Source: Dryococelus australis
Lineage: Eukaryota; Arthropoda; Insecta; Phasmatodea; Phasmatidae
Direction of reading: 5' to 3'
DNA: 64,000 bases
Assembly (NCBI GenBank): GCA_029891345.1
Contig: CM056997.1
Location: forward strand, 221,340,172-221,404,171
The notes beneath the pieces were generated by a model. The model made no database searches, was not told the origin of the DNA, and worked only from the letters and a program-made list of their open reading frames with translations. Shown here in pieces: positions 1 to 10,674 of the stretch (within the stretch, counting starts at the first letter, position 1; every line of letters begins with the position of its first letter). The position numbers and the translations under genes were made by a program.

Positions 1-354
1 TTTGGTTGGAATCGACCTACGAAAAGAGTGTTTTTCCCATGACCAACTATATGTTGGTTTATCACGAGTTGGAAGTCCCGAGACACAGTACATTTTGCTA
101 CCAAACAATAACAGGACGTCAAACATTGTCTACAGAGAATGTCTTAGCCAATAACATATTAAATACTTCTATCTCAGATAAATTGCATTGTAATATAATG
201 TATATTAATATGAAAAATGATAAAAAAGTAAAAATATATCAAATAAAAATAGCAAAAAAAACTTTAAATTATAATGTGCTTTTTTTAAATGCTTTAGGAG
301 AGTTTACCCAACATAATTAACGCCGGGTTAAGCAATTTTTTTTATCTTAATTGC

Positions 355-384
355 ACCCGTGCGAAGCCGGGGCGGGTCGCTAGT
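355..384 (+). mobile_element. Possible Helitron 3' terminus
   Basis: A short hairpin (ACCCG at 355-359 pairs with CGGGT at 373-377) is followed three bases later by CTAGT. A small GC-rich hairpin just upstream of a CTAG-type end is the hallmark of the 3' end of Helitron or Helentron rolling-circle transposons, and a similar GCGAAGCCGGGGCGGGT-type tail is familiar from arthropod repeats. No Rep/helicase coding sequence is present, so this would be a non-autonomous or truncated copy lying upstream on the plus strand. The AT-rich open frame at 6-320 (104 codons) would fall inside it; I do not recognise that protein. The left end is not visible in the window. Confidence 0.45.
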
Positions 385-944
385 TTTTCATATAGTACAA
401 TGGTACTATATAAAATAATTTTAATTAAATTTATTCCATTTCTGTAGCATTTAAATTATAATTAAATTCTGCAAAATTAGGAAAAAAACTATAAAATACA
501 ACACAATTTTAATCATATGGCTTTTTTTTTATTCAACTAATTTATTACAGTGTTACAGTCTTTAAGGAATCTCGGTATTTACACTCGTGTTGTCTTTGCG
601 CGAAAATATCATGCCATTGATTACACCAACCCACTGTGCAGTACAGGTTATGTAGGTAACTATAATTATGAAGACATGTACCGAAGTCACAAGAAACCTG
701 CTTGCAGCAAACCAGGTACCGAGGTACTGATAAGAAATGGTATTCACCTTTACAGGTCTTTGCATGTCTAAGTAAATTGTCGCTACGGTTGGACTGCTTA
801 CCGCACCTGGCATACAAATATTACATGCAACAAGAATTCTTGGTAAAACGCACCTCCCCCTGCTCCACAAGGCCATCGCCAATAAGACGCCGAGACACCG
901 CTGGTCATGTGGCCTCTACCGCGGACGAGGGTATCTCCGTACGC
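384..944. other. Unassigned intergenic stretch
   Basis: The first part is AT-rich with T-runs; from about 560 the composition becomes more even and short overlapping ORFs appear on both strands (545-882). None has a recognisable domain, a consistent codon pattern or splice context. I see no promoter, RNA gene or clear repeat here. Confidence 0.5.
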
Positions 945-1354
945 TATAGTCTGTCCACGGCAATGAAGCACTTCTGAAACCAACCGCTGTGCAATGTCAC
1001 TGCTCCTACCTGCTTGCGCTGTAATGTGCACACTGGCTGGAATGCACTCGGTCAAGTTCGTAGCGATAGAGGGAACAATAGTTACAAGTTCTAAAGTTTA
1101 ATTAAAATTGTTAGATAAACGTTTGTGAACACTGACAATATTTCGTCTTCTTTTTTAATGCATCGACGAGTAGGAATATCAGGTTTATAAAATATTTACA
1201 TTTCTAACAATTCCACATTTTCACCTTACCGACGTATAAATGAAATGTTGAAATCCATGACAATGTTAACTTTACATGCGGTGTAAGAATACAAAAACGA
1301 GTAGAGGTTAAAGAGAGATACATAAAGAACTCAGTTTACCGTGAACAAGCAATA
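945..1354 (+). mobile_element. TIR-A element, unexpanded copy
   Basis: The left end reads TATAGTCTGTCCACGG and the right end is the inverted form, CTCAGTTTACCGTGAACA followed by AGCAATA. The right half (from about 1050) matches the right halves of the elements at 18313-18697, 45901-47714 and 56114-58698: a motif like GTTCGTAGCGATAGAGGGAA, then an AT-rich stretch with TTTGTGAACACTGA, then the terminal repeat. No transposase is encoded, so it is a non-autonomous MITE-like element. Unlike the 46-kb and 56-kb copies it has no internal tandem array; positions 998-1040 hold a single 43-bp segment resembling their units. TA-type ends suggest the Tc1/mariner superfamily, but this is inferred. Confidence 0.65.
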
Positions 1355-1840
1355 TGTGCCCGCGCGAACGTGTCCCAAGGCCCTGCGAACTAAAAAACTA
1401 GAACCCACATACGTCCCCTCTCCTGGCCGTATCAGGCAGCGCGTATTAATTATTTATCAGCGGAGCCGCGATGTGACTTATGTAATAATAGATCGAGGGA
1501 TGGGAACAGGATCCACAAAGGACGCCGCTGTATTTGGCGGTCACTGGTTGTCGCCATTCGTCAGGCAGCGGAGTCAGACTCGATAAACATTCACAACGAT
1601 GGGAGGATTGTTTGTTCGCGCACCGTCGTCCGTAGGCAAGTACACGAGAGGTTGCAATTGAGGGCTAACTTCTCGGAAGTACCCTGTACCCTGTACCCAA
1701 CCAGTTATTGATCTTACACTGCATTACACACATAACTACTCAACTACGAACTCGTATTTATGATATTGATTTCACCATAATTTCGGCAGAATTAATACTG
1801 TGACGTATTCATGAGTTCGTAGTTATCTTGTCTTGTTTGT
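1355..1840. other. Unassigned intergenic stretch
   Basis: There is an open frame at 1341-1586 (81 codons) with no recognisable motif. The sequence contains short direct repeats (ACCCTGTACCC at about 1681-1697) and nothing else I can name. Confidence 0.5.
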
Positions 1841-2074
1841 AAGATGAGTGAGTGGGCGGCTCTTAACATCGAGATCATGACAACCAATGAGGGTGAAGTG
1901 AGGTGCGTATGGAGCAGACTTAAAATCAAAGACGGGGGAAATGGGAGATCGCCGATAAAACCCGCCGACCAGTGGCATCGTCTGACAGGATTCCCACTTG
2001 CGAGACGGCCAGGGATTGAACCCGGTTCGCTTTGGTAAGAGGAAAGCATTGTAACCACTCAGCCAAAGCGGTCC
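1841..2074 (-). mobile_element. tRNA-derived SINE (copy 1)
   Basis: Read on the minus strand it begins with a tRNA-like head: an A-box resembling TGGCTGAGTGG and a B-box GGGTTCAATCC near 2005-2020. This is followed by the family body, which includes the blocks GGGAATCCTGTCAGACGATG and GGCGGGTTTTATCGGCGATC. It ends with the GTTAAGAGCCGCCCA tail near 1856-1870. The same body occurs at about 12 other places in this window. RNA polymerase III would transcribe such an element. The ORFs here on both strands are incidental. Confidence 0.8.
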
Positions 2075-2726
2075 ATCTTTGTGTTAGTGACAGGAAAATA
2101 TTGTCTCTTAAGGCAAAAGATAACGTTTTGAGTCTTTAATTGTTATTACTTTCGAAAACAAAATGTAGTATTCCAGACACACCTGATCAGGTTCGTTGTA
2201 CGAAACCACGGATGATAGCTGAAACTTCTTGATCTTTTATCGGATATGATGTTCATTACGTATGTCCACGACAGCAGGAATCACACTTCCTTATTTGGAG
2301 AACTGACATTTTGCGAAATATTTATTAGTTGTATTGTTAGCAAAATGTTAAGTATTAAGTAAACTTGATCAACGATAATGGAACTGAAACATAGTTGTTT
2401 TAGACACATGTGTCTAATAGGACGCTCACAAAAGCACAAATGTAGAATTATTCGACAGTAACATTCGATGGAGAAATGATTCGACCCGGCTGTACACGTT
2501 ATTGAAGTCTTGCCGAAATACTCAAAATTTTTACAAGAGAAGCACTCAGGAAAATAAAAAAACTGGAAAAAATTATACTTGAATTTAATTTTACTCTATA
2601 TAAATTGTATACTGCCATTGTATTACATTGCAACGTTGTTTCTTTTCGCAGGACGTCAAGATGCGCATATTTAGTAAATAACGTGGTTTAACAGATATTT
2701 CACTGCGTGTTTCACTTGGATTCCCC
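2075..2726. other. Unassigned intergenic stretch
   Basis: AT-rich sequence without long open frames or recognisable repeats, running up to the edge of the 46-bp tandem array. Confidence 0.5.
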
Positions 2727-3366
2727 TTTTGTCACCACCTCTGTAATAACTCGTTCAAGTATTGTATTTCTCTTTTGTCACCACCTCTGTAATAACTTGT
2801 TCAAGTATTGTATTTCTCTTTTGTCACCACCTCTGTAATAACTTGTTCAAGTATTGTATTTCTCTTTTGTCACCACCTCTGTAATAACTTGTTCAAGTAT
2901 TGTATTTCTCTTTTGTCACCACCTCTGTAATAACTTGTTCAAGTATTGTATTTCTCTTTTGTCACCACCTCTTTAATAACTTGTTCAAGTATTGTATTTC
3001 TCTTTTGTCACCACCTCTGTAATAACTTGTTCAAGTATTGTATTTCTCTTTTGTCACCACCTCTGTAATAACTTGTTCAAGTATTGTATTTCTCTTTTAT
3101 CACCACCTCTGTAATAACTTGTTCAAGTATTGTATTTCTCTTTTGTCACCACCTCTGTAATAACTTGTTCAAGTATTGTATTTCTCTTTTGTCACCACCT
3201 CTGTAATAACTTGTTCAAGTATTGTATTTCTCTTTTGTCACCACCTCTGTAATAACTCGTTCAAGTATTGTATTTCTCTTTTGTCACCACCTCTGTAATA
3301 ACTCGTTCAAGTATTGTATTTTTCTTTTGTCACCACCTCTGTAATAACTTGTTCAAGTATTGTATT
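2727..3366. repeat. Minisatellite, 46-bp unit, 14 copies
   Basis: The block GTCACCACCTCTGTAATAAC recurs every 46 bp from 2731 to 3329, giving 14 copies. Units are nearly identical; differences are single bases (CTCGTT/CTTGTT, GTCACC/ATCACC, CTGTAA/CTTTAA). The low divergence points to recent expansion or ongoing homogenisation. The unit length is not a multiple of three and stops break every frame, so there is no coding potential. Confidence 0.95.
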
Positions 3367-3374
3367 ACAAAAAC

Positions 3375-3871
3375 AGCGTAGCTTGGTGCTACACAACAAT
3401 TTTGTTAGGAGAGAAACACAACAAATTTTCGTGGATGAAACATACTGTTGTTAAGAACGACTGTGCGAACGTTGGTTTCTAAATGACGTGTCTTACCCGA
3501 GATAGCAGTTAGTCCCAAAATACGGGGTTGGTTTCCGCTTCCCGTGTCTCGAAATGGCATCCTCACAAGCAACGAGGAAGTCCCCCAGAGGTTGTTTCAG
3601 TAATTGTGGGAACTGACATGGCAGGTCACCGTAGATCGTCGCATGTCGTGTCTGGGTGGGGCAGTTAGAACGCAGTTCCGCCGAGGTCACAGGAGTTTCA
3701 TCGTCAAAACTGGCAAACGGGCACACAGTAATGCTTAAGTAAAAGTAAATATTTTGGCGGCAAATGTCCAGAACACAGATTACAAAAAATAATCATGGGG
3801 TGTGTACACAGGTGATAGAAGTAAATTTGGTGAAGGAGTGAAGAGCAGCAGAAGAGAAAGGAGACAATGTG
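3375..3871. other. Unassigned intergenic stretch
   Basis: Mixed composition. A minus-strand frame at 3493-3726 (77 codons) has no recognisable domain. I see no repeat shared with the rest of the window before the SINE begins. Confidence 0.5.
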
Positions 3872-4109
3872 GAGTGGAGAGATTTGGGCGGCTCTTAACA
3901 TCGAGGTCTTGAGAGCCGATAAATGCAAAGGGAGGTGGGTATGGAACAGCTCTGGAATGCAAGAGCGGAGGAAACGGAAGATCCCCAAGAAAAACAGCCA
4001 GCCAGTGGCATCATCCGGTAAGATTCCCACGGGTGACCCCGCCGGGGATCGAACCCGGTTCACCTTGGTGAGAGGCGAGCGCCCTAGCCACTGCGTCATC
4101 GCGGCTCCA
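3872..4109 (-). mobile_element. tRNA-derived SINE (copy 2)
   Basis: Full-length minus-strand copy. The head near 4109-4030 reads as a tRNA-like region with B-box CGGGTTCGATCC, followed by the conserved blocks CCGGATGATGCCACTGG and TTGGGGATCTTCCGTTTCC, and the tail GTTAAGAGCCGCCCAAATC near 3885-3903. The 149-codon minus-strand frame over this interval is the SINE body, not a gene. Confidence 0.85.
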
Positions 4110-4223
4110 GGAAGGAAAGCGGGGAGGTATTTGTAGCGATCCAGTGGCAACATAATTGAGGAAACAACCAGTAGTAAGAGGTAATATCAGCGACATCCAC
4201 ACCTAACACGTGAACTCCTGGTC

Positions 4224-4502
4224 CATGGTGGCAGTCGCGTTATCGACGTTGCATTTCCGTTCTCCTCACCACGTAGTACGTTTGACGCCCTGACCCACCT
4301 GCCACCAGGGCGAACCGAGTTAGATTCCCGGCTGGGTCACTCCTTACTTTCGCATGTGGTAATAGTGGCAGACGATGCTGCTGTCCAGCGAGTGTTCTCT
4401 GGCGGCTCTAATTTCCCCCTACATTGCATTCAGGGGCTGCTCCATATCTACCTCGCTTCACCCACATCAGCTCTCAAGACGCCGTATATCGAGCGCCACT
4501 GT
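4224..4502 (+). mobile_element. Degenerate tRNA-derived SINE (copy 3)
   Basis: The region CCACCAGGGCGAACCGAGTT, then GATTCCCGGCTGGGTCACTCC, then a diverged body and CTCAAGACGCCGTATATCGA near 4474-4493 follow the SINE consensus on the plus strand. The head (4224-4290) appears rearranged, with extra sequence between the A-box-like part and the B-box. It is more diverged than the neighbouring copy on the opposite strand about 100 bp away. Confidence 0.65.
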
Positions 4503-4510
4503 ACTGCCTC

Positions 4511-4992
4511 AGGAGGATTCATTACAGTGTACAATGTTGACTCTTGTATTTTGCCAAATGACGTGCCTTATAATACTTCAAAACAGAACATTTTCATACT
4601 GGTCATTCATTTTAAATATTCATGTTATATTCACCAGCAACCTAATAAAGCTATCAAATTGTGGTTAAACATGTTTTTAATTATCTTCACTAAGAACATA
4701 GTTATAACCTTGAAACGATTTCGCTTTATCCGCCGTTGTAGCCGCTAATATTGTAGGGGTAAACGATTATTCCAAAGGCATTGCACTCTTTACAATAAAG
4801 TAATAAAAGGATATAAAATACGGGAGCAGCATAATGCGAGGCGGCGAAGTAGTGGGAGAGAGAAAAACCGATAGCTTCTGTAGCGCTACTGTCGTTAATA
4901 GTGATCATAGGCAGGAGGTGCTCTCAGGTGCACAGCAGCAGACTCATTCTTCCTGTGCTCAATCCTCTTACGCGACCACATGAACCGAGATC
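4511..4992. other. Unassigned intergenic stretch
   Basis: AT-rich sequence with short ORFs on both strands (4356-4748, 4726-4908), none convincing. I see no repeat shared with the rest of the window. Confidence 0.5.
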
Positions 4993-5380
4993 TATAATCC
5001 GCTCACAGTTACTTTGCACTTTTCCCAACAGCTGCTTAAGTTCTGCTTCTAGGATATTCCTCAGCCTCGTGCCAACAAAGCTTAGTTAACTGTAGAAAAT
5101 TACACCAATGAAACAACGTGTCACGTTCGTGCACTCTCAGTGAGATAATATTTTGTATAAGAAATATTTCTTACTAGGCTTTACAGACACATCCATTTTT
5201 TCCCTGTTTTATTTCATATTATTGGTCAATTAAGTATTATAATTTATGGATGAACTATAACTAAGAGTTTGCAATTTTACCAAAAATATGGTATGTTTTT
5301 ATCAACAGAAGTATAAAACGTTTGTGATACAAGACATATTTAGGAAACAAAAAATGTGAAGAAACTGTGAATAGATTATG
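4993..5380 (+). mobile_element. TIR-B element, full-length copy
   Basis: The left end reads TATAATCCGCTCACAGTTAC and the right end AACTGTGAATAGATTATG, which are inverted repeats of each other. The internal sequence includes GGATATTCCTCAGCCTCGTG, AAGCTTAGTTAACTGTAGAA and an AT-rich distal part. The same order is seen at 11959-12337 and 21165-21538, and in reverse at 53759-54197. At about 390 bp with no coding capacity it is a MITE-type non-autonomous DNA transposon. Confidence 0.7.
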
Positions 5381-5912
5381 GCGTGTTTTGTATATCCTGG
5401 TGTCGAACGGGTATATCCGGTTCCCAATAATTGCTATTCGGTTAATATTTTTGGCAGCGAACAATTGCAAATTATGTAGGTCTCTACGTTCTATATACTC
5501 AGATACTGAGGGAAAATTTTACGTATCTCTCTCTGGAGGCTTTGTGTGATGTAGATCATGTTAAAGGAAGTGCATTACTCTCAGACACACTATCTGCACT
5601 TGGGGCAAATAATTCTTTGTGAACTAGTTGCCAAATATTTTCTTATAACTCTACAAATGAAACGTATATTTGAAAACCCATTATTTTAGAAAACATACAA
5701 AATTCTTTATGTACCTCAATGTTTATAATAAACTTGAATTTCGCAACACTCGTTTGTTAAAAAAATCGTCATTATAGTTTTACATATTCAACTCAACTAA
5801 GGTTTTATAGAGTGTTCTCGAATTTATTTGTAGTGTTACAATAATATCTTAGGCAAATAGTTTCTAAAGAATTCCTTGTAGAAATACAACAACAATTTTA
5901 CGTCGCACGTAA
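5381..5912. other. Unassigned intergenic stretch
   Basis: AT-rich sequence with no ORF of note and no repeat I can match. It ends at the first unit of the 125-bp array. Confidence 0.5.
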
Positions 5913-6662
5913 CAGTAGGGGACAGCTAACGGGCGCTCTTTGTCTGGAAGAAGATGTAACGTCGAGGTAAATGCTGTTATCGCAAAAGTAATACGATAAC
6001 TTCGATACGTTCTATCGTTCTGTCAGTGACATTCCTACAGTAGGGGACAGCTAACGGGCGCTCTTTGTCTGGAAGAAGATGTAACGTCGAGGTAAATGCT
6101 GTTATCGCAAAAGTAATACGATAACTTCGATACGTTCTATCGTTCTGTCAGTGACATTCCTACAGTAGGGGACAGCTAACGGGCGCTCTTTGTCTGGAAG
6201 AAGATGTAACGTCGAGGTAAATGCTGTTATCGCAAAAGTAATACGATAACTTCGATACGTTCTATCGTTCTGTCAGTGACATTCCTACAGTAGGGGACAG
6301 CTAACGGGCGCTCTTTGTCTGGAAGAAGATGTAACGTCGAGGTAAATGCTGTTATCGCAAAAGTAATACGATAACTTCGATACGTTCTATCGTTCTGTCA
6401 GTGACATTTCTACAGAAGGGGACAGCTAACGGGCGCTCTTTGTCTGGAAGAAGATGTAACGTCGAGGTAAATGCTGTTATCGCAAAAGTAATACGATAAC
6501 TTCGATACGTTCTATCGTTCTGTCAGTGACATTTCTACAGAAGGGGACAGCTAACGGGCGCTCTTTGTCTGGAAGAAGATGTAACGTCGAGGTAAATGCT
6601 GTTATCGCAAAAGTAATACGATAACTTCGATACGTTCTATCGTTCTGTCAGTGACATTCCTA
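5913..6662. repeat. Minisatellite, 125-bp unit, 6 copies
   Basis: CAGTAGGGGACAGCTAACGG starts at 5913, 6038, 6163 and 6288, and its variant CAGAAGGGG starts at 6413 and 6538, giving exactly 125 bp per unit. Copies differ only at a few bases (CAGTAGGGG/CAGAAGGGG, CATTCC/CATTTC), so amplification is recent. Each unit carries a short inverted repeat, GTTATCG and CGATAAC separated by 11 bases. There is no continuous reading frame. Confidence 0.95.
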
Positions 6663-8822
6663 CAGAGTGGTTTTTCGCTGTGAGGCAATTGTGTTGGCAA
6701 AGTAAATTTCGAGAAATTATAGAAATTTACCACTGAAAAGTATTCAGAAATTTCCATGAAATTACACATTAGTCTTCTTTGCAAAATAAATTTCAGTGAA
6801 TTTTATGGGCACCTTTGTAAATGTGTGGAAGATTCCGTAATTTTGATAAATATATATTTTGTAGACTTGTGAAGTGGAACAAATCAAAAGCTTAATTTTC
6901 AATGCGACATTGCATTACGTATTTTTTATTTTTTTGTTCTGGAGTATGGTTAGAGCAAATAATCGTAACTACTCTTGTCTATAGCATTATTTTAAATAAT
7001 GTGTAGAGCCAAACGACGGGACCTAAATTTTACTCAGTCGTATTGTTGAAGTACAAAATTGCTAGAGCCTATCCAAGTGCTTTCTGCTAACTTTTGATGC
7101 ATAAAGGTATACATGTACGTTGCGAGAAGATGCTACTGCAGCAGAAACGGTAAAACTGAGGATTAAAACTGCAAATATCTCTATGTGCAGCTTCGGTATT
7201 TTTCGTATCCACCTCCTGAAGATAAAGCTTAAATACGAACGAGTTTCATATGTGATACACAAGTCCTCTCTTCTCACTTTGCGCCGACATTACAGTTCGT
7301 ATGTCCCTTATTTGCAAATTTACCACATTAGTGTATACGCACAGTGAAAAAGCGAGTAATGTATAGCTTTTAGCATACATACACGTAAGTGTCCCCACAT
7401 TGGCTCAGGTGAGAGTGGAATGCATAGGGAACTTGCCAACTTTGCACTTTAACATTCCGATGTTTCAGCCAGTTATGTGGTATAATTTCCATACTATGTA
7501 TAGGTTATAAACTTCCATTATCTTTTAGAAAGTTAACTAAACACCATTTTACAAGGTAGGTGCACATTTCCTTAAAATTTTCTACAAATCTATGGCAATA
7601 TTTTTTTTCGCACTCAGCACTCTTGCCTCACGTGTATTCGGAACCCCAGCTAAATTTTTATAGTGGCATTATTTACTGTACCACATTCAAGAGAGAGAGG
7701 GGGGGAGTGGGGATTTTTCAATCCCAAGGCCAACTTTTCAATTCAGAATGGTAACTTAAGAATTACGTTAATTACCAGGATGTGTTAAAACCACAGTATA
7801 TTTGTACTAAAAATATTTTTATGTAGTTCTGATTAAACTCAAACACATTTAAAAAAATTCATACAGACATTTTTATCTGAAGATACTTTGAGGGAAACCG
7901 AACTGCATGACTGTAGTTCTGTTTGTTTCAGCAGTACAATAGACATGCCTGTCTCCCCTATTGTGTTTAGGATGTACCAAATACAAAAGAATGCTTTCTG
8001 TGCTTGGTCGGGTAGGAGAGACCTTACTGTGACATTTCATAATTTTTTTTCCTTCTGCGGAAGCCAGGGACCACAGAAAGTTTCTTCAGGAAGTGAGCCG
8101 AAGCTAGCTGCTCCCAAGATTTAAATTAACCTTTGTAACCAAAGCACCAAATCCCAGACTTCCACCTTCCGCATTAGTATGCGTAGACAGGCGGGGCGCC
8201 CTCTCAGTTATGAATTTCTTCTAGATTCATCTACAGATAAACTGGATATAGGCCAAGCTGATTGTGAGGAAGGTTCAGGCTTAATCCATTCAAGCCAGAG
8301 TCGAGTCCTTCAACAAAGAAATATCGTTTACTCCATCTCTTTCTGCTACAAAAAACCAGATTTGTGTGGATGCGGGTAGATATTATGTGAAAGGAAATAA
8401 AAAGATTCAAGGACAGGTTTAAAACTATTTCGAGAATATATAATCATCCTTTTAGAAAATTATCAGTTCTACATATAACCAATTTTTTTTAGCCTAAAAA
8501 TTAAGTTGTAATGGAACACTATGGAAACATTTCAAATGTATTACAACTACACTACCTATGCAAAATTAGATACAAGAGAGGTTAATAAAACGGTTTTTAT
8601 AAAAACTGTCTTACTTGGTTGTATTTTAAAGCCTCACTTCTTGTTGCAAGATTTGAGAACTATATGTATATAGCAAATTTATTCCGAGTGGTCTGTTCAG
8701 ACAAAAACGGCTTCCCACAGTCAGAAACAAAGGAAAAGCGATCGCTGTGAACACAGGAATACACACAAAGCCTTTAACTTGCACGCATGATATATCAACG
8801 ATAGGCTGGTATCTCGGTACAC
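6663..8822. other. Unassigned intergenic stretch
   Basis: About 2.2 kb of AT-rich sequence. Short ORFs (7062-7277 minus, 7120-7347 plus, 7888-8124 plus, 8179-8379 plus) lack recognisable motifs. A short G/A-rich run lies at about 7689-7707. I cannot assign any element here. Confidence 0.5.
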
Positions 8823-8984
8823 ATAGTCTGTTCACTTTAAGTGAGCACTTTTGAGGTCATAGTTACTTTTTACTTTCGGCCATTTTGTATCCTTGAGTCC
8901 ACCTTTGAAAATAACTTTTGCCGTGTAAGTAACAAACACAGTGTGTGTATTCCACAGCACTCGGAAGTTACCGTCTAAGGCTAC

Positions 8985-9057
<73 letters not shown>

Positions 9058-9111
9058 TATTCCACCTGACAGATCTTCAAAAAGTGCTCAATTTACCATG
9101 AATAGCCTATA
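8823..9111 (+). mobile_element. TIR-A element, short subtype, with internal (AT)n
   Basis: The left end reads CATAGTCTGTTCACTTTAAG followed by TGAGCAC. The right end reads AAAGTGCTCAATTTACCATG followed by AATAGCCTATAG. The interior resembles the elements at 28848-29088 and 58388-58646, including a CACAGTGTGTGTATTCCAC segment. A 66-bp AT dinucleotide run (8988-9053) has expanded inside it. The right end directly abuts the 78-bp tandem array. Confidence 0.65.
8988..9053. repeat. (AT)n microsatellite
   Basis: An uninterrupted alternating A/T run of about 66 bp lies inside the TIR-A element. Confidence 0.97.
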
Positions 9112-9823
9112 GCATAAAATAATTCATCATATCAAGTCAGTTTGCGTACATAAGCTAAAATTCTTGGCTACGGAAGCGACACTAAAGCACAATGAAATAA
9201 TTCATCATATCAAGACAGTTTGCGTACATAAGCTAAAATGCTTGGCTACGGAAGCGACACTAAAGCACAATGAAAGAATTCATCATATCAAGACAGTTTG
9301 CGTAAATAAGCTAAAGTTCTTGGCTACGGAAGCGACACTAAAGCACAATGAAATAATTCATCATATCAAGACAGTTTGCGTAAATAAGCTAAAGTTCTTG
9401 GCTACGGAAGCGACACTAAAGCACAATGAAATAATTAATCATATCAAGACAGTTTGCGTACATAAGCTAAAATTCTTGGCTACGGAAGCGACACTAAAGC
9501 ACAATGAAATAATTCATCATATCAAGACAGTTTGCGTACATAAGCTAATATGCTTGGCTACGGAAGCGACACTAAAGCACAATGAAAGAATTCATCATAT
9601 CAAGACAGTTTGCGTAAATAAGCTAAAGTTCTTGGCTACGGAAGCGACACTAAAGCACAATGAAATAATTCATCATATCAAGACAGTTTGCGTAAATAAG
9701 CTAAAGTTCTTGGCTACGGAAGCGACACTAAAGCACAATGAAATAATTAATCATATCAAGACAGTTTGCGTAAATAAGCTAAAGTTCTTGGCTACGGAAG
9801 CGACACTAAAGCACAATGAAATC
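9112..9823. repeat. Minisatellite, 78-bp unit, 9 copies
   Basis: AATTCATCATATCAAGACAG and close variants recur every 78 bp starting at 9121. Because 78 is divisible by three and one frame lacks stops, a 239-codon open frame (9164-9883) results, translating as 26-residue repeats. I regard it as a by-product: there is no flanking coding context, and the units vary in patterns that trace duplication rather than protein constraint. Variant bases (CGTACA/CGTAAA, GAAAG/GAAAT, TTCATC/TTAATC) recur with a four-unit period. Confidence 0.93.
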
Positions 9824-9830
9824 TACATTT

Positions 9831-10672
9831 TTAACACAAATGCAGTTACGGACACCACATGCCATACATCAAGTATTATATAATTTAGTCAATAAATAAG
9901 TTCACAAAATTTGCCACGATTTTCGCATGAGCAGTGTTTGGAAGAGTAGTAACTATACATTTGAGACGTTTTATACAGTTTCCGAAATACAGGTAATACG
10001 TGAGTTCTTAAATTAAGTTCCAAAAAAATTTTCTGATTATACCTCAGAGGCTGATACAGCTAAAGAGTCACAACCAGTTTGGAACTTTAGGTAGTGCATG
10101 GGTGTTCTACCACATGCCTTTAAATTAGTTTAGTATTAGGTATTTAGTTTTGCGACTAGGTTATTATTTAGGTAATTTTCCGACTAAGTTTCTGGCACCA
10201 TGAAGAACGTTTGGAAACCATTTAAAGCTAGGGAAAGAAATGTATACACGAATAAGCAAGCAGGTTGCAATGAAAAACTGGAATAAATGCCACTGATAAA
10301 ATGAGCAAACGTGGACCGAGGTGTGTTAAAATTTATTGAACCTACAAATGATTTTAGGACAGAGACACCCACAGACGGGAGATAAGAGACACGAGCACAT
10401 TAAAACTAATATTTTTTAAAGAGATGATTATTATTTGGGTATAGGTCCGAAGAATGTAAACCATGAGAAAATGCAAGCGCCTGAGGTGCGGGGATCAGAG
10501 CATCTTGCCTATAAACAGAGTGATTAGTCCCACACTGGGCATGCGAGTATGCGACATTTCTCTGCACAAGGCAGAAAACCAAGGTAATTCCCTCCATATT
10601 TCTATGTCCGAGAATCAGAATGCTAGGAACGAAACCCTAAACATTATAATTGGGAAGGTACTTCAAAACCAC
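9831..10672. other. Unassigned intergenic stretch
   Basis: AT-rich, with a few short ORFs (10184-10372 and 10406-10597 minus, 10463-10687 plus) and no recognisable features. No repeat match was seen before the TIR-C element. Confidence 0.5.
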
Positions 10673-10674
10673 AG

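Noticed and set aside
3704-4153. 149-codon minus-strand ORF
   Set aside because: It coincides with a tRNA-derived SINE and its flanks. Similar short frames appear in other SINE copies because they share sequence.
6110-6145. loxP-like motif (ATAACTTCG) in the 125-bp unit
   Set aside because: Only a short half-site-like string matches; there is no second arm in the right geometry and no recombinase. Treated as coincidence.
9164-9883. 239-codon frame with 26-residue repeats
   Set aside because: It is explained by a 78-bp tandem unit divisible by three. There is no flanking gene structure, no domain, and the variation follows duplication blocks.
9839-9883. Telomeric or centromeric sequence in the arrays
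   Set aside because: None of the units resembles the insect telomere repeat TTAGG in tandem, and the arrays are short and mutually unrelated, unlike a centromeric satellite.
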